Origin: Arcobacter vandammei
GTDB lineage: Bacteria; Campylobacterota; Campylobacteria; Campylobacterales; Arcobacteraceae
Direction of reading: 5' to 3'
Assembly (NCBI RefSeq): GCF_016106035.1
Contig: NZ_JADKPZ010000014.1
Span: 1 to 64,000 of the forward strand
Length of the DNA stretch: 64,000 nt
The translations under genes were made by a program, and so were the position numbers. How positions within the stretch are numbered: the stretch's first letter is position 1; each line of letters starts with the position of its first letter. The notes beneath the pieces are model-generated. The model made no database searches and had not been told where the DNA came from. It worked only from the letters and a program-made list of their open reading frames with translations. Below, piece after piece: positions 17,981-26,804 of this stretch.

Positions 17981-18620
17981 TTGGTTCTTTATTTAAAGAT
18001 TTCAAAATATCATTTGTTTTAGAGAAGTGTTTGCATCCAAAAAAACCTCTATATGCACTAAGTGGACTTGGGTGAACAGCTGTTAAAATATGATGATTTT
18101 GTTTATCTATTAAAGAACTTTTTTTAATAGCTGGACTTCCCCAAAGTAAAAATACAATATCTTTTTTATTTTGACTAATATATTTAATAATATTATCTGT
18201 AAAAACTTCCCAACCCAAATTTTGATGACTTGCAGCTTTTGCTTCTTCTACTGTTAAAACACTGTTTAAAAGCAATACTCCTTGTGTTGCCCAAGGTGTT
18301 AAATCACCATTTAGACAAAGAGATGGCTTTTGTAAATCTTCATTTATCTCTTTTAAAATATTTTGCATAGATGGTGGATTTTTGATATTTGCTGGAGTTG
18401 AAAAGGCTAATCCTTGAGCTTGACCAAAACCATGATATGGGTCTTGTCCTAAGATTACAACTTTTAGATTTTCAAGTTTTGTAAGAGAAAAAGCTTTAAA
18501 TATATTCTCTTTTGCTGGAAAAACTATTGTAGTTTCATATTTTTTATCTATTTGTTCTTTTAAATTTTTATAGTAATCTTTTTGCTTTTCTTGATTTATT
18601 ACTTCTTCCCAACTATTCAT
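17970..18620 (-). CDS. ung: Uracil-DNA glycosylase
   Basis: A 216-residue family 1 UDG. The water-activating loop GQDPYH (58-63, D60) and the leucine loop HPSPLS (H183) are both present. It removes uracil from DNA in base excision repair. Its last codons overlap the end of the convergent ygbA-like gene by 11 bases. Confidence 0.96.
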   Translation of the reverse strand: MNSWEEVINQEKQKDYYKNLKEQIDKKYETTIVFPAKENIFKAFSLTKLENLKVVILGQDPYHGFGQAQGLAFSTPANIKNPPSMQNILKEINEDLQKPSLCLNGDLTPWATQGVLLLNSVLTVEEAKAASHQNLGWEVFTDNIIKYISQNKKDIVFLLWGSPAIKKSSLIDKQNHHILTAVHPSPLSAYRGFFGCKHFSKTNDILKSLNKEPIIW

Positions 18621-18646
18621 ACATTTTCCTAAAATTAAAAATAAAA

Positions 18647-18673
18647 AAAGCTAAGGTAAAAAACCTTAGCTTT
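18647..18673 (-). terminator. Terminator of the aldehyde dehydrogenase gene
   Basis: Arms AAAGCTAAGGT and ACCTTAGCTTT with an A5 loop; on the minus strand a run of T follows, a classical intrinsic terminator. It separates the aldehyde dehydrogenase gene from ung. Confidence 0.8.
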
Positions 18674-18695
18674 AAAGTATCAAAAAATTCATAAA

Positions 18696-20087
18696 TTATA
18701 AAACTGGTGATTTTATAACCATCATTTTTTCTACACTCATATCGTGCATTGAATGTGGTATTCCACCCATTCCAAGTCCTGAAACTTTTGCTCCACCAAA
18801 TGGCATCCAATCAACTCTAAATGCAGTGTGGTCATTTACCATAACAGCTGTTGCATTCAGTCTTTTTACAGTTTTTAAAGCTGTATCAATATTTTTTGTA
18901 AATACTGCTGCTTGGAAAGAAACATCTAGTTGATTTGCTCTAGCAATTGCTTCATCTAAAGTTTTGTATGAATATACACAAACAACTGGTCCAAATACCT
19001 CTTTAGTTGAAACTAGTGCATCTTCAGCTGGATTTAAAATAACTGTTGGTTCAAAGCAAGATGCACTTATTCTTTTTCCACCAGTTAAGATTTTTCCACC
19101 TTTTGTTACTGCTTCATTTACCCACTCTTCAACTCTATCAACTTCACCATTATTAATTAGTGGTCCAACTTCTGTTTTTGGGTCAAGTTGATTTCCAACT
19201 ACAAGTTTTGAAGCAACAGCTGCAAGTTTTGTAGCCACTTCTTCACAAATTGACTCTTGTACAAAAATTCTTTGAACTGAAACACAAACTTGTCCAGCAT
19301 GGTAGAAACCACCTTTTGCTAAGGCTGGTATCATATCTTCAATATCTGCATCAGCTTCAACAATTACAGGTGCAACTCCACCGTGTTCTAAAACAACTCT
19401 TGTTCCATCACTAGCTTTTGAGTTTAAGTACCAACCAACGCTCCCACTTCCAATAAATGTTAAAAATGCAGTTTTTGGTGATGTTGCTAGTAGCTCTCCA
19501 CCTTTTCTGTCACAAACAACAGCTTGAGCCCAACCATTTGGAAGTCCTGCTTCTTTTAAAATCTCTACAAGTCTTACTGCACTCATAGGAGTTTGAGTTG
19601 CAGGTCTAATAATAACTGGACAACCAGCTGCAATTGCAGGAATTACTTGATGAACTGCAAGATTAAATGGGTGATTAAATGCTGAAATTGCAGCAACAAC
19701 ACCTATTGGCTCTTTAAAAGTATATGCCATTCTATTTGCACTTGTATTTGTATGTCCCATAGCAACTTCTTTACCCTCAAATACACTAAGGTGTTCAATT
19801 GCTATTTTAATACCATTTATTGCTCTTAAAATCTCAACTTTAGAGTCAATATAAGGTTTTCCACCTTCACTTGCACAAAGAATTGTAAGCTCTTCAACTT
19901 GAGAACTCATAATTTTCATAACATTTTCTAAAATCTCAACTCTTTTAAATTTTGGTAACCATCCATCTTTATTTACAAAAGTTTTATGTGCTAAATCAAT
20001 AGCTGCTTCAACTTCTTCAAATGTATTAAAATTTACACTTCCTACTACTTTTCCATCAAATGGTGATGTAACATCTATTTTACTCAT
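18696..20087 (-). CDS. NAD(P)-dependent aldehyde dehydrogenase
   Basis: A 463-residue member of the ALDH superfamily: oxyanion asparagine in AFNHPFN (N138), catalytic glutamate in LEHGG (E234; most families have LELGG) and nucleophile C268 in GQVCVS. It oxidises an aldehyde to an acid, probably in the cytoplasm. Substrate is unknown. It lies downstream of an acetolactate-synthase-like gene, same strand, but a strong terminator stands between them, so the two are transcribed separately or with attenuation. Confidence 0.88.
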   Translation of the reverse strand: MSKIDVTSPFDGKVVGSVNFNTFEEVEAAIDLAHKTFVNKDGWLPKFKRVEILENVMKIMSSQVEELTILCASEGGKPYIDSKVEILRAINGIKIAIEHLSVFEGKEVAMGHTNTSANRMAYTFKEPIGVVAAISAFNHPFNLAVHQVIPAIAAGCPVIIRPATQTPMSAVRLVEILKEAGLPNGWAQAVVCDRKGGELLATSPKTAFLTFIGSGSVGWYLNSKASDGTRVVLEHGGVAPVIVEADADIEDMIPALAKGGFYHAGQVCVSVQRIFVQESICEEVATKLAAVASKLVVGNQLDPKTEVGPLINNGEVDRVEEWVNEAVTKGGKILTGGKRISASCFEPTVILNPAEDALVSTKEVFGPVVCVYSYKTLDEAIARANQLDVSFQAAVFTKNIDTALKTVKRLNATAVMVNDHTAFRVDWMPFGGAKVSGLGMGGIPHSMHDMSVEKMMVIKSPVL

Positions 20088-20125
20088 TGTTATCTCCTTT
20101 TAATTTTTTAAATTTTTCAAATAAA

Positions 20126-20154
20126 AAAAGGGGCTTTATTTTAAAGCCCCTTTT
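20126..20154 (-). terminator. Terminator of the acetolactate-synthase-like gene
   Basis: Thirteen-base arms AAAAGGGGCTTTA and TAAAGCCCCTTTT with loop TTT, then a T-run on the minus strand. Confidence 0.85.
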
Positions 20155-20165
20155 GACCGTTTAGA

Positions 20166-21818
20166 TTAAACTAAACAAGTTTTTTGTGGTAATAACTCAT
20201 TTAAGATTGCATGATTTAAAGAGTAATCAACTGCAAGGTCAATTAAGTGTACACCTTTTCCATTTACACACTCTTGTAAAGTTTTTTCAAACTCTTCAAC
20301 AGATTTTGGTCTATAACCTTTTGCTCCATAAGACTCAGCATATTTAACAAAATCAGGGTTTCCTAAATCTAGTCCAAATGACTCAAATCCCATACCTGTT
20401 TGTTTCCATTTAATCATTCCATAAGCATTGTCATTTAAGATGATAACTGTTAAATCAAGTCCAAGTCTAACAGCTGTTTCCATCTCTTGAGAGTTCATCA
20501 TAAACCCACCATCTCCACAAACACTTACAACTTTTTTATTTGGGTTAATCATTTTAGCCATCATTCCAGAAGGTAATCCAGCTCCCATAGTTGCTAGTGC
20601 ATTATCAAGTAAAAGCGTATTTGGTTTTGCACATCTATAGTTTCTTGCAAACCAAAGTTTATAAACACCATTATCAAGTGTTACAATATCTTCATCTGCT
20701 AAAGTTTGTCTAATAGCTCTAACTGCTCTTTGAGGTAAAATTGGGAATCTATTATCACCAAAATATTTTGACAATCTAGTTCTAATCTCTTCTGCCATTC
20801 TTGTATAGTAATCAAAATCCCAGTGAGCTTGAACTTTTATTTTCTCAGTTATTTTTGCAATATTACTTGCGATATCTCCAACAACATCCATTTGCGGGAA
20901 GTAAGTATCATCTACTTCAGATGGGAAGAAGTTAACATGCATAACTTTTGTTGCACCCTCTTTATTTGACATAAAAAATGGTGGTTTTTCAATAACATCG
21001 TGTCCAACATTGATAATTAAATCTGCTCTATCAATTGCACAGTGAACAAAATCATCTTTACTTAATGCAGCAGCACTTAAACACATTGGATGATTTTCAT
21101 CAATAACACCTTTACCCATTTGAGTAGAGAAGAATGCCATACCAGTTTTATTTACTAAATCTGTTAAAGTATTTCCTATTCTTGTTCTGTTAGCTCCAGC
21201 TCCAATTAAAAGTAGTGGTCTTTTAGCTTTTTCAATCATAGAAACAGCTTCTGCAATAACCTCATCAACTGCTGCTGGATATTTTACATTGTGTACTGGA
21301 TAAATTGTTGTATCTGCATCTACTGGTTCGTGTGCAATATCTTCTGGTAATTCAATATGAACAGCACCTGGTCTTTCAGTTGTAGCAATTTTAAATGCAT
21401 CTCTTACAACAGAAGGGATATTGTGAACATTTACAATTTGTTTTGCATACTTAGTCATTGGTCTCATCATTCTTACGATGTCAATGATTTGGAATCTTCC
21501 TTGTTTAGATTTTTTAATTGGTTTTTGACCAGTTATCATCATCATAGGCATTCCACCAAGTTGTGCATAAGCTGCACATGTAGCAAAGTTAGTTGCACCA
21601 GGGCCTAAAGTTGCTAAACAAACTCCAACTTTTCCTGTAAGTCTTCCATAAGTTGATGCCATAAATCCTGCACCTTGCTCATGTCTTGTTAATATAAGTT
21701 TGATATTTGATTTTCTCATAGCTTCTAAGAAATCTAAATTTTCCTCACCTGGAACACCAAAAATATACTCAACACCTTCGTTTTCTAACGCTTTTATAAA
21801 TAAATCTGATGCATTCAT
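20166..21818 (-). CDS. Acetolactate synthase large-subunit-like ThDP enzyme
   Basis: A 550-residue thiamine diphosphate enzyme with the three-domain decarboxylase layout: catalytic glutamate in RHEQGAG (E47), central domain (LLIGAGANRT), and the ThDP/Mg motif beginning GDGGFMMN with the usual NDNAYG some 25 residues on. Closest in style to acetolactate synthases, which join two pyruvates. No ilvN-type regulatory subunit follows, so a catabolic or unusual substrate role is possible. The start is set at the ATG at 21818 because homology begins there; an ORF extension upstream lacks family sequence. Confidence 0.8.
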   Translation of the reverse strand: MNASDLFIKALENEGVEYIFGVPGEENLDFLEAMRKSNIKLILTRHEQGAGFMASTYGRLTGKVGVCLATLGPGATNFATCAAYAQLGGMPMMMITGQKPIKKSKQGRFQIIDIVRMMRPMTKYAKQIVNVHNIPSVVRDAFKIATTERPGAVHIELPEDIAHEPVDADTTIYPVHNVKYPAAVDEVIAEAVSMIEKAKRPLLLIGAGANRTRIGNTLTDLVNKTGMAFFSTQMGKGVIDENHPMCLSAAALSKDDFVHCAIDRADLIINVGHDVIEKPPFFMSNKEGATKVMHVNFFPSEVDDTYFPQMDVVGDIASNIAKITEKIKVQAHWDFDYYTRMAEEIRTRLSKYFGDNRFPILPQRAVRAIRQTLADEDIVTLDNGVYKLWFARNYRCAKPNTLLLDNALATMGAGLPSGMMAKMINPNKKVVSVCGDGGFMMNSQEMETAVRLGLDLTVIILNDNAYGMIKWKQTGMGFESFGLDLGNPDFVKYAESYGAKGYRPKSVEEFEKTLQECVNGKGVHLIDLAVDYSLNHAILNELLPQKTCLV

Positions 21819-21899
21819 CTTAATTTTTACTCCGTTTTTATTATTTTTTACTAAGACTATATTCAAAATATGAAAATTTTGTAATTTTACATACAACTA

Positions 21900-21917
21900 T
21901 TTATCATATTCGATAAA
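21900..21917. repeat. Palindrome upstream of the acetolactate-synthase-like gene
   Basis: TTTATC-N6-GATAAA, perfect six-base arms, about 85-100 bases upstream of the start at 21818; possible operator. The 319-base gap 21819-22137 also holds an orphan AAGCCC/GGGCTT hairpin (22020-22038) and otherwise nothing I can identify. Confidence 0.35.
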
Positions 21918-22137
21918 CAATTGATATTATAACCATATTCAAACTATACTTTATATAATATTAAGCTTATTTGTAAAACTGCTCTTTTTTAATTAACAAA
22001 AAGTTACACTTTTAAAATAAAGCCCTAAAAATGGGCTTACTTTTCTACACATTTTTTATAAGCTTTGTTACTTATTATCACAAAAATTAATTTTGAAAAA
22101 TAGTTATTTTTTGATAAACTAATAAAAAGGATAGATT

Positions 22138-22785
22138 ATGAAAAATAAAACAACTTTAATTTTTGATTTAGATGGAACACTATTAAACTCTATAGATGAT
22201 ATTGCAATTTGTATGAATGAAGTTCTAAAAAGTTTGAATTTAAGAACTTATGAAATAGCTGAATATAAATATTTTGTTGGTTATGGTGTTGATATTTTGG
22301 TTGAAAATGTTTTAAAAGATAATATGGAATTAAAAGAAGAAGTTTCAAAAAGGTTTAAAAAACTTTATGATGATAATCTTCATCAAAATACAAAACCTTA
22401 TGATGGAATTTTTGAACTTTTAAATGAACTTGTAAAAATAGATTGTAATTTAGCTGTCTTATCAAATAAACCAGATTTAATGACAAAAAAATATGTAAAA
22501 GAGATATTTAAAGATTATCCTTTTATAGAAGTTCATGGTCAAAAAAGTGATATTCCAAAAAAACCAGACCCAATAGCAGCTATAAATATTGCGAAAACTC
22601 TAAATATTCCTTGCGAAGAGATATATTTTGTAGGAGATACAAAAGTAGATATGCAAACAGCAAAAAGTGCAAATATGAAAGCAATTGGTGTTTTATGGGG
22701 ATTTAGAGATGAAAAAGAGTTAAAAGATTTTGGTGCTGATTTTATTGTAAAACACCCTTTAGAGATTTTAGAAATTATAAAATAA
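22138..22785 (+). CDS. gph: HAD-superfamily phosphoglycolate phosphatase-like
   Basis: A 215-residue HAD hydrolase: nucleophile motif DLDGTLLNS (D10, D12), motif II in VLSNKP, K in KKPDP and the late acidic motif VGDTKVD. The helical cap and length fit Gph, which dephosphorylates 2-phosphoglycolate from DNA repair. Such calls can hide other small phosphatases (e.g. pyrophosphatase). A ribosome site (AAGGAT) precedes the ATG. Confidence 0.82.
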   Translation: MKNKTTLIFDLDGTLLNSIDDIAICMNEVLKSLNLRTYEIAEYKYFVGYGVDILVENVLKDNMELKEEVSKRFKKLYDDNLHQNTKPYDGIFELLNELVKIDCNLAVLSNKPDLMTKKYVKEIFKDYPFIEVHGQKSDIPKKPDPIAAINIAKTLNIPCEEIYFVGDTKVDMQTAKSANMKAIGVLWGFRDEKELKDFGADFIVKHPLEILEIIK

Positions 22786-22846
22786 TATTGACAAATAGGT
22801 TTTTTGCTTATATAATGGTTACTCATTTTAATATAAAGGATAGATT

Positions 22847-23284
22847 ATGTCGAGTGTAGTAAAACAATTAAAACAAATTCAAGCAGATGCTCATGCATTG
22901 TATGTAAAAATTCACAATTATCATTGGAATGTAAAAGGTATGGATTTTCACCCTGTTCATGCTTATACAGAAGGTGTTTATAACCAAATGTCAGAACTAT
23001 ATGATGATATGGCAGAAAGAACAATTATTTTAGGTGATAAACCTTATTTAACTATTGATGAATTAGCAAAAGCTACAAAAATTGAAACAGAAAAAGCTGA
23101 TAGCTTTAAATCAAAAGAGATTGTAGAAAAAATAATTGCTGATTTTGAATATCTTTTAAAAGCTTTCAAAAAATTAAGCCAAACAGCAAGTGAAGCAGAA
23201 GATAAAGGAACAGAAGCTTTTGCAGATGAAAAAGTTGCAAAACTAGAAAAAGATTTATGGATGCTAAATAGCATGTTAAAATAA
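22847..23284 (+). CDS. dps: Dps family ferritin-like DNA-protection protein
   Basis: A 145-residue four-helix ferritin-like protein. The intersubunit ferroxidase ligands are in place: H26, H38, D53 and E57 (NYHWNVKG, FHPVHAY, LYDDMAE). Dps dodecamers store iron, use up peroxide and may bind DNA. No basic N-terminal tail is visible, as in H. pylori NapA. A ribosome site (AAGGAT) precedes the ATG, and a terminator follows directly. Confidence 0.93.
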   Translation: MSSVVKQLKQIQADAHALYVKIHNYHWNVKGMDFHPVHAYTEGVYNQMSELYDDMAERTIILGDKPYLTIDELAKATKIETEKADSFKSKEIVEKIIADFEYLLKAFKKLSQTASEAEDKGTEAFADEKVAKLEKDLWMLNSMLK

Positions 23285-23286
23285 AT

Positions 23287-23311
23287 AAAAGAGGATTCTT
23301 TATCCTCTTTT
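23287..23311 (+). terminator. Terminator of dps
   Basis: Arms AAAAGAGGA and TCCTCTTTT, directly after the dps stop codon. Confidence 0.75.
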
Positions 23312-23399
23312 AGCTACAATTCTTTTCAAATTTAATCTATTTTACAATATTTAATCTACACTAAATTTAACATATTTTTTAATTTACAAAGAGTTTATT

Positions 23400-24554
23400 A
23401 TGAAAAAATCAATTAATCATATATATTTAATTATATTGTTGTCGGTTTTATCTTCTGTTGCTCCAATGGGAGTAGATACATATTTACCATCTATTCCAGA
23501 AATTGCAAAATATTTTGATGTAAATATCCATAAAGTTGAGTTGTCTTTATCAATATTTTTAATAGGTTTTGCAGTTGGTCAAATTTTTGGAGGTCCAATT
23601 TCAGATAGATATGGAAGAAAATTTGGATCTATTGTAGGGCTTATTGGTTATGCAATTTTTAGCTTTTTAATAATATTTAGTTCAACTATATATGAATTAT
23701 GGTTTTATAGATTTTTAGAGGCATTTTTTGGTGGAATTACAGTTGTAAATGCAATTGCTGCTGTAAGAGATAGGTTTAGTGGAGCTGAAGCCGCCAAAGT
23801 ATTTTCAATGATAGGTCTTGTAAGAAGTTTAGCACCACTTTTAGCTCCTGTTATTGGTGCAGCAATTATCCACTTTTTCCCTTGGGAAGGAGTTTTTGTC
23901 TTTCTTACAATTTATGCTTTGATAGTTGCATTTTTTATATATAAAGATTTACCAGAAAGCTTTGTAAAAACTTCTCAAAATATTATAGAGTCATACATAC
24001 AAGTTTTAACACATAAAACTGCTATGAAAGCTATGCTTGTACTTGCTATTGGCTTTGGTGGATTTTTTATAATAATTTCAAAAACTTCATTTATCTATAT
24101 AGAGTATTTTAATATCTCAACAGACTTATTCCCACTATTTTTTGGAATAAATTTTATAGTTTTAATGCTAATGATAAAGGTAAATTTACAACTTTTGAAA
24201 AAATATTCTCCACTATTTATCACAAAAACAGCAGTTTTTATTCAAATAGTTATAGGTCTTATCTTTTTATTTGTACATAAAGATATAAATCTTATAGGAA
24301 TAATTATTATTTTAGCTAGTTTTATGGGACTTATGGCATTTATTTTTGGAAATTGTATGGCTATGGCTCTTGAACACTTTTCAAAAAATGCTGGAGTCGC
24401 TAGTGGAGTTATAGGAGTTTTACAATTTGGTTTAGGAGCATTTATCTCATCAGTTGCTCTTAGTTTTTCTGATGATGGTTTTTTTGTAATTTCCCTTAGT
24501 ATTACTCTTATATCTACTGTAAATTACCTAATTCTAAGAACTTATAGAGCTTAG
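23400..24554 (+). CDS. Bcr/CflA family multidrug efflux transporter
   Basis: A 384-residue MFS protein with 12 predicted helices. Motif A GGPISDRYGRK is seen in the loop after helix 2, and the early PMGVDTYLPSIP is the hallmark of the Bcr/CflA drug:H+ antiporter family. It probably exports chloramphenicol-, bicyclomycin- or sulfonamide-like compounds; the substrate is not readable. Its stop lies within a hairpin shared with the convergent gene. Confidence 0.87.
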   Translation: MKKSINHIYLIILLSVLSSVAPMGVDTYLPSIPEIAKYFDVNIHKVELSLSIFLIGFAVGQIFGGPISDRYGRKFGSIVGLIGYAIFSFLIIFSSTIYELWFYRFLEAFFGGITVVNAIAAVRDRFSGAEAAKVFSMIGLVRSLAPLLAPVIGAAIIHFFPWEGVFVFLTIYALIVAFFIYKDLPESFVKTSQNIIESYIQVLTHKTAMKAMLVLAIGFGGFFIIISKTSFIYIEYFNISTDLFPLFFGINFIVLMLMIKVNLQLLKKYSPLFITKTAVFIQIVIGLIFLFVHKDINLIGIIIILASFMGLMAFIFGNCMAMALEHFSKNAGVASGVIGVLQFGLGAFISSVALSFSDDGFFVISLSITLISTVNYLILRTYRA

Positions 24555-24572
24555 AAGTTAAACTTCTAGCTC
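24547..24572. terminator. Convergent terminator hairpin overlapping both coding ends
   Basis: GAGCT-t-AGAAGT pairs with ACTTCT-AGCTC around TAA. It contains the stop codons of the Bcr/CflA gene and of the convergent hypothetical gene. Confidence 0.6.
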
Positions 24573-24911
24573 AAAAAACTCTTCACAAACTTTTTGATAT
24601 TTTGCAACAGAACAAGATATTTTTATAGCATTTGAATAATCTTTAAACTCATCTAAAAATAGTTTTTTTAGCTTTTCAACTTCTGCTGCTCTAAAAATAA
24701 AAAATCCTAAAATATCAGTTTTTCTCTCACCTGCTTTTTCTATTCCAAAGCTATCAAATTTCCAATTTACACCTTTTGAAAAGAAAAAAACTTCACTTAC
24801 TCTTTTTTCAAGTTCATCTCTTACATTTTGATTGAACTCTTTTAAATGTATATAAAATGCAACATTACAGTTATACTCACTTTGTACTAAATCATCTAAA
24901 ACTTTGCTCAT
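24558..24911 (-). CDS. Conserved-looking hypothetical protein
   Basis: A 117-residue soluble, charged protein with alternating predicted helices and strands, no signal peptide and no membrane segment. It begins MSKVLDDLVQSEYN and has three scattered cysteines. I do not recognise a family. The ATG has a modest ribosome site (AAGGTAC) and the coding pattern matches its neighbours, so it is probably real. It is convergent with the efflux gene and divergent from the diguanylate cyclase gene. Confidence 0.6.
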   Translation of the reverse strand: MSKVLDDLVQSEYNCNVAFYIHLKEFNQNVRDELEKRVSEVFFFSKGVNWKFDSFGIEKAGERKTDILGFFIFRAAEVEKLKKLFLDEFKDYSNAIKISCSVAKYQKVCEEFFELEV

Positions 24912-24998
24912 TTTGTACCTTTTAAAAAATTATTTGTTGATATGTTATCAATATTTAGCTACAATCTTCTTGAACGAGTGCTATATGGGGGTTTTGCA

Positions 24999-26741
24999 AT
25001 GTTAGGTTTTATAAAAAGAAGTTTTTCTTTAAGAGGAACTATTTTATCGCTTTTTTTTATTATTTCTTTAATTCTAATATCTATTGTTGGTATTCAACTA
25101 TTCTATTTTAGTGAAAAAACATCTTTGGAAAGTATAGACTTAAAACTTCATGGACTTACACAAAATATCTCTACAGCTATACAAAATGATGAAAATTCAA
25201 ATTTTGATACAATAAATATGTTAAGTTTAATGAATGACAAAACACCACATTTGGAACTTTATGTAAATGTTTTAAAATCCCATCCTTATATCTACTCTAT
25301 TTATTCTGGCTATGAAGATAATAGTTTTTTTCAAGTAATAAATCTAAATAGCCATAAAAATTTAAGAGCATTTTATAATGCAAATGAAAATGATAGATGG
25401 TTAAAAATAGAGATGAAGCCAAATAACAAAGGTATTAGAGATATTATTTTACTAGATAAAGATTTGAATATAAATTCTCAAACTACTGAAAATACAAGCT
25501 TTAATCCAAAATCAAGACCTTGGTATATAAAAGCTATAGATAGTAATTTTCCTATTAAAACAGACCCTTATAAATTTTACACAATTGATACTATGGGTTT
25601 TACTTATGCAAAAAAAATAGCAAAAAGTAAAAATGTTATAGCCTTGGATTTATTAAGTGATTATTTTAGCCATATTTCTACAAATCATATTGAAAATGAC
25701 TATATGGATGTTTTCTTATTTAATGAAGATGGACTTGTAGTCTCATCTTTAAATCAAGATTTAAGTTTAATAAATGAGTTTTATAGAGAGAACAAAGATT
25801 TTTCAATATTTACTGAAGCTCAAGTTTTAAACATTAATTCTAAAAAATATATAGTTCAAGTTAATAAAATCAAAACAGATTATGGATTTAATTATCTTGG
25901 GATTTTTGCAGATTATAATAAATCTTTAGAGCCATATAGATCTCAAAGTCTAGCTCTACTAATGATATTTGCAATAACAACTCTTATTATATTCCCAATA
26001 ATTATTCTTTTTTCAAATAAGATTATAAACCCTATTTATAATCTTGTAGAACAGATAAATAATATAAAAAATAGAAATTATGAAGGTGTAGTTGGTGTAG
26101 AAGCTTCAACAATAGAGGTAAATCTCCTTTCAAGAGCATTTAAAGATATGGCTAATTCAATTTTTAAATACCAAAACTCCCTTGAACAAATTGTTGAGAG
26201 TAGAACAAAAGAGTTAAAACAGAAAAATGAAGAGTTAGAAAGATTATCAATTACAGATAAACTAACAAATATCTATAATAGAGTAAAACTAGATTCAGTT
26301 TTAAATAGTGAATTTATTAGAAGCAAAAGATACGATACAGTTTTTTGTGTAATTATGCTTGATATTGATTTTTTTAAAAAGGTAAATGATAATTTTGGTC
26401 ACCATATTGGTGATGATGTTTTAGTTGAAGTTGCACAAATTATAAAATCTTGTACTAGAGCTACTGATACATTTGGTAGATGGGGAGGAGAAGAGTTTTT
26501 AATTATATGCCCAAATACAAATATTAATGGTGCAAAGTCTTTGGCATATAATATAAATCAAGCTGTAAAATTATATAAATTTAAAACTTATCCAGAGAAT
26601 TTAACTATTAGCCTTGGGATTGCAAATTTCAATAATGAACATAATAAAGCAGAAGATATTGTATCAGATGCTGACAAAGCTTTATACAAAGCAAAACAAG
26701 ATGGAAGAGATAGAGTTGTTGTTTTTCAGAATGATATTTAA
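24999..26741 (+). CDS. Membrane diguanylate cyclase with periplasmic Cache sensor
   Basis: A 580-residue protein: N-terminal membrane helix, a periplasmic dCache-type sensor of about 290 residues (with a typical RPWYIKAID segment), a second helix, a HAMP-like linker, a coiled coil and a GGDEF domain. The active site is GGEEF (starting about residue 496), with the inhibitory I-site RATD five residues before it. It should make cyclic di-GMP from two GTP in response to an extracellular ligand. I choose the ATG at 24999; an upstream ATG at 24942 adds 19 residues without family sequence. Confidence 0.88.
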   Translation: MLGFIKRSFSLRGTILSLFFIISLILISIVGIQLFYFSEKTSLESIDLKLHGLTQNISTAIQNDENSNFDTINMLSLMNDKTPHLELYVNVLKSHPYIYSIYSGYEDNSFFQVINLNSHKNLRAFYNANENDRWLKIEMKPNNKGIRDIILLDKDLNINSQTTENTSFNPKSRPWYIKAIDSNFPIKTDPYKFYTIDTMGFTYAKKIAKSKNVIALDLLSDYFSHISTNHIENDYMDVFLFNEDGLVVSSLNQDLSLINEFYRENKDFSIFTEAQVLNINSKKYIVQVNKIKTDYGFNYLGIFADYNKSLEPYRSQSLALLMIFAITTLIIFPIIILFSNKIINPIYNLVEQINNIKNRNYEGVVGVEASTIEVNLLSRAFKDMANSIFKYQNSLEQIVESRTKELKQKNEELERLSITDKLTNIYNRVKLDSVLNSEFIRSKRYDTVFCVIMLDIDFFKKVNDNFGHHIGDDVLVEVAQIIKSCTRATDTFGRWGGEEFLIICPNTNINGAKSLAYNINQAVKLYKFKTYPENLTISLGIANFNNEHNKAEDIVSDADKALYKAKQDGRDRVVVFQNDI

Positions 26742-26804
26742 TATTAAAATTTGGTTAATAAAGATATTATAAAATCCAAAAAAATCATTTTAAGGTAAGA
26801 TATT

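Noticed and set aside
22039-22137. Short minus-strand reading frame before the orphan AAGCCC hairpin
   Set aside because: It lies in the promoter region of gph, has no ribosome site and no recognisable sequence.
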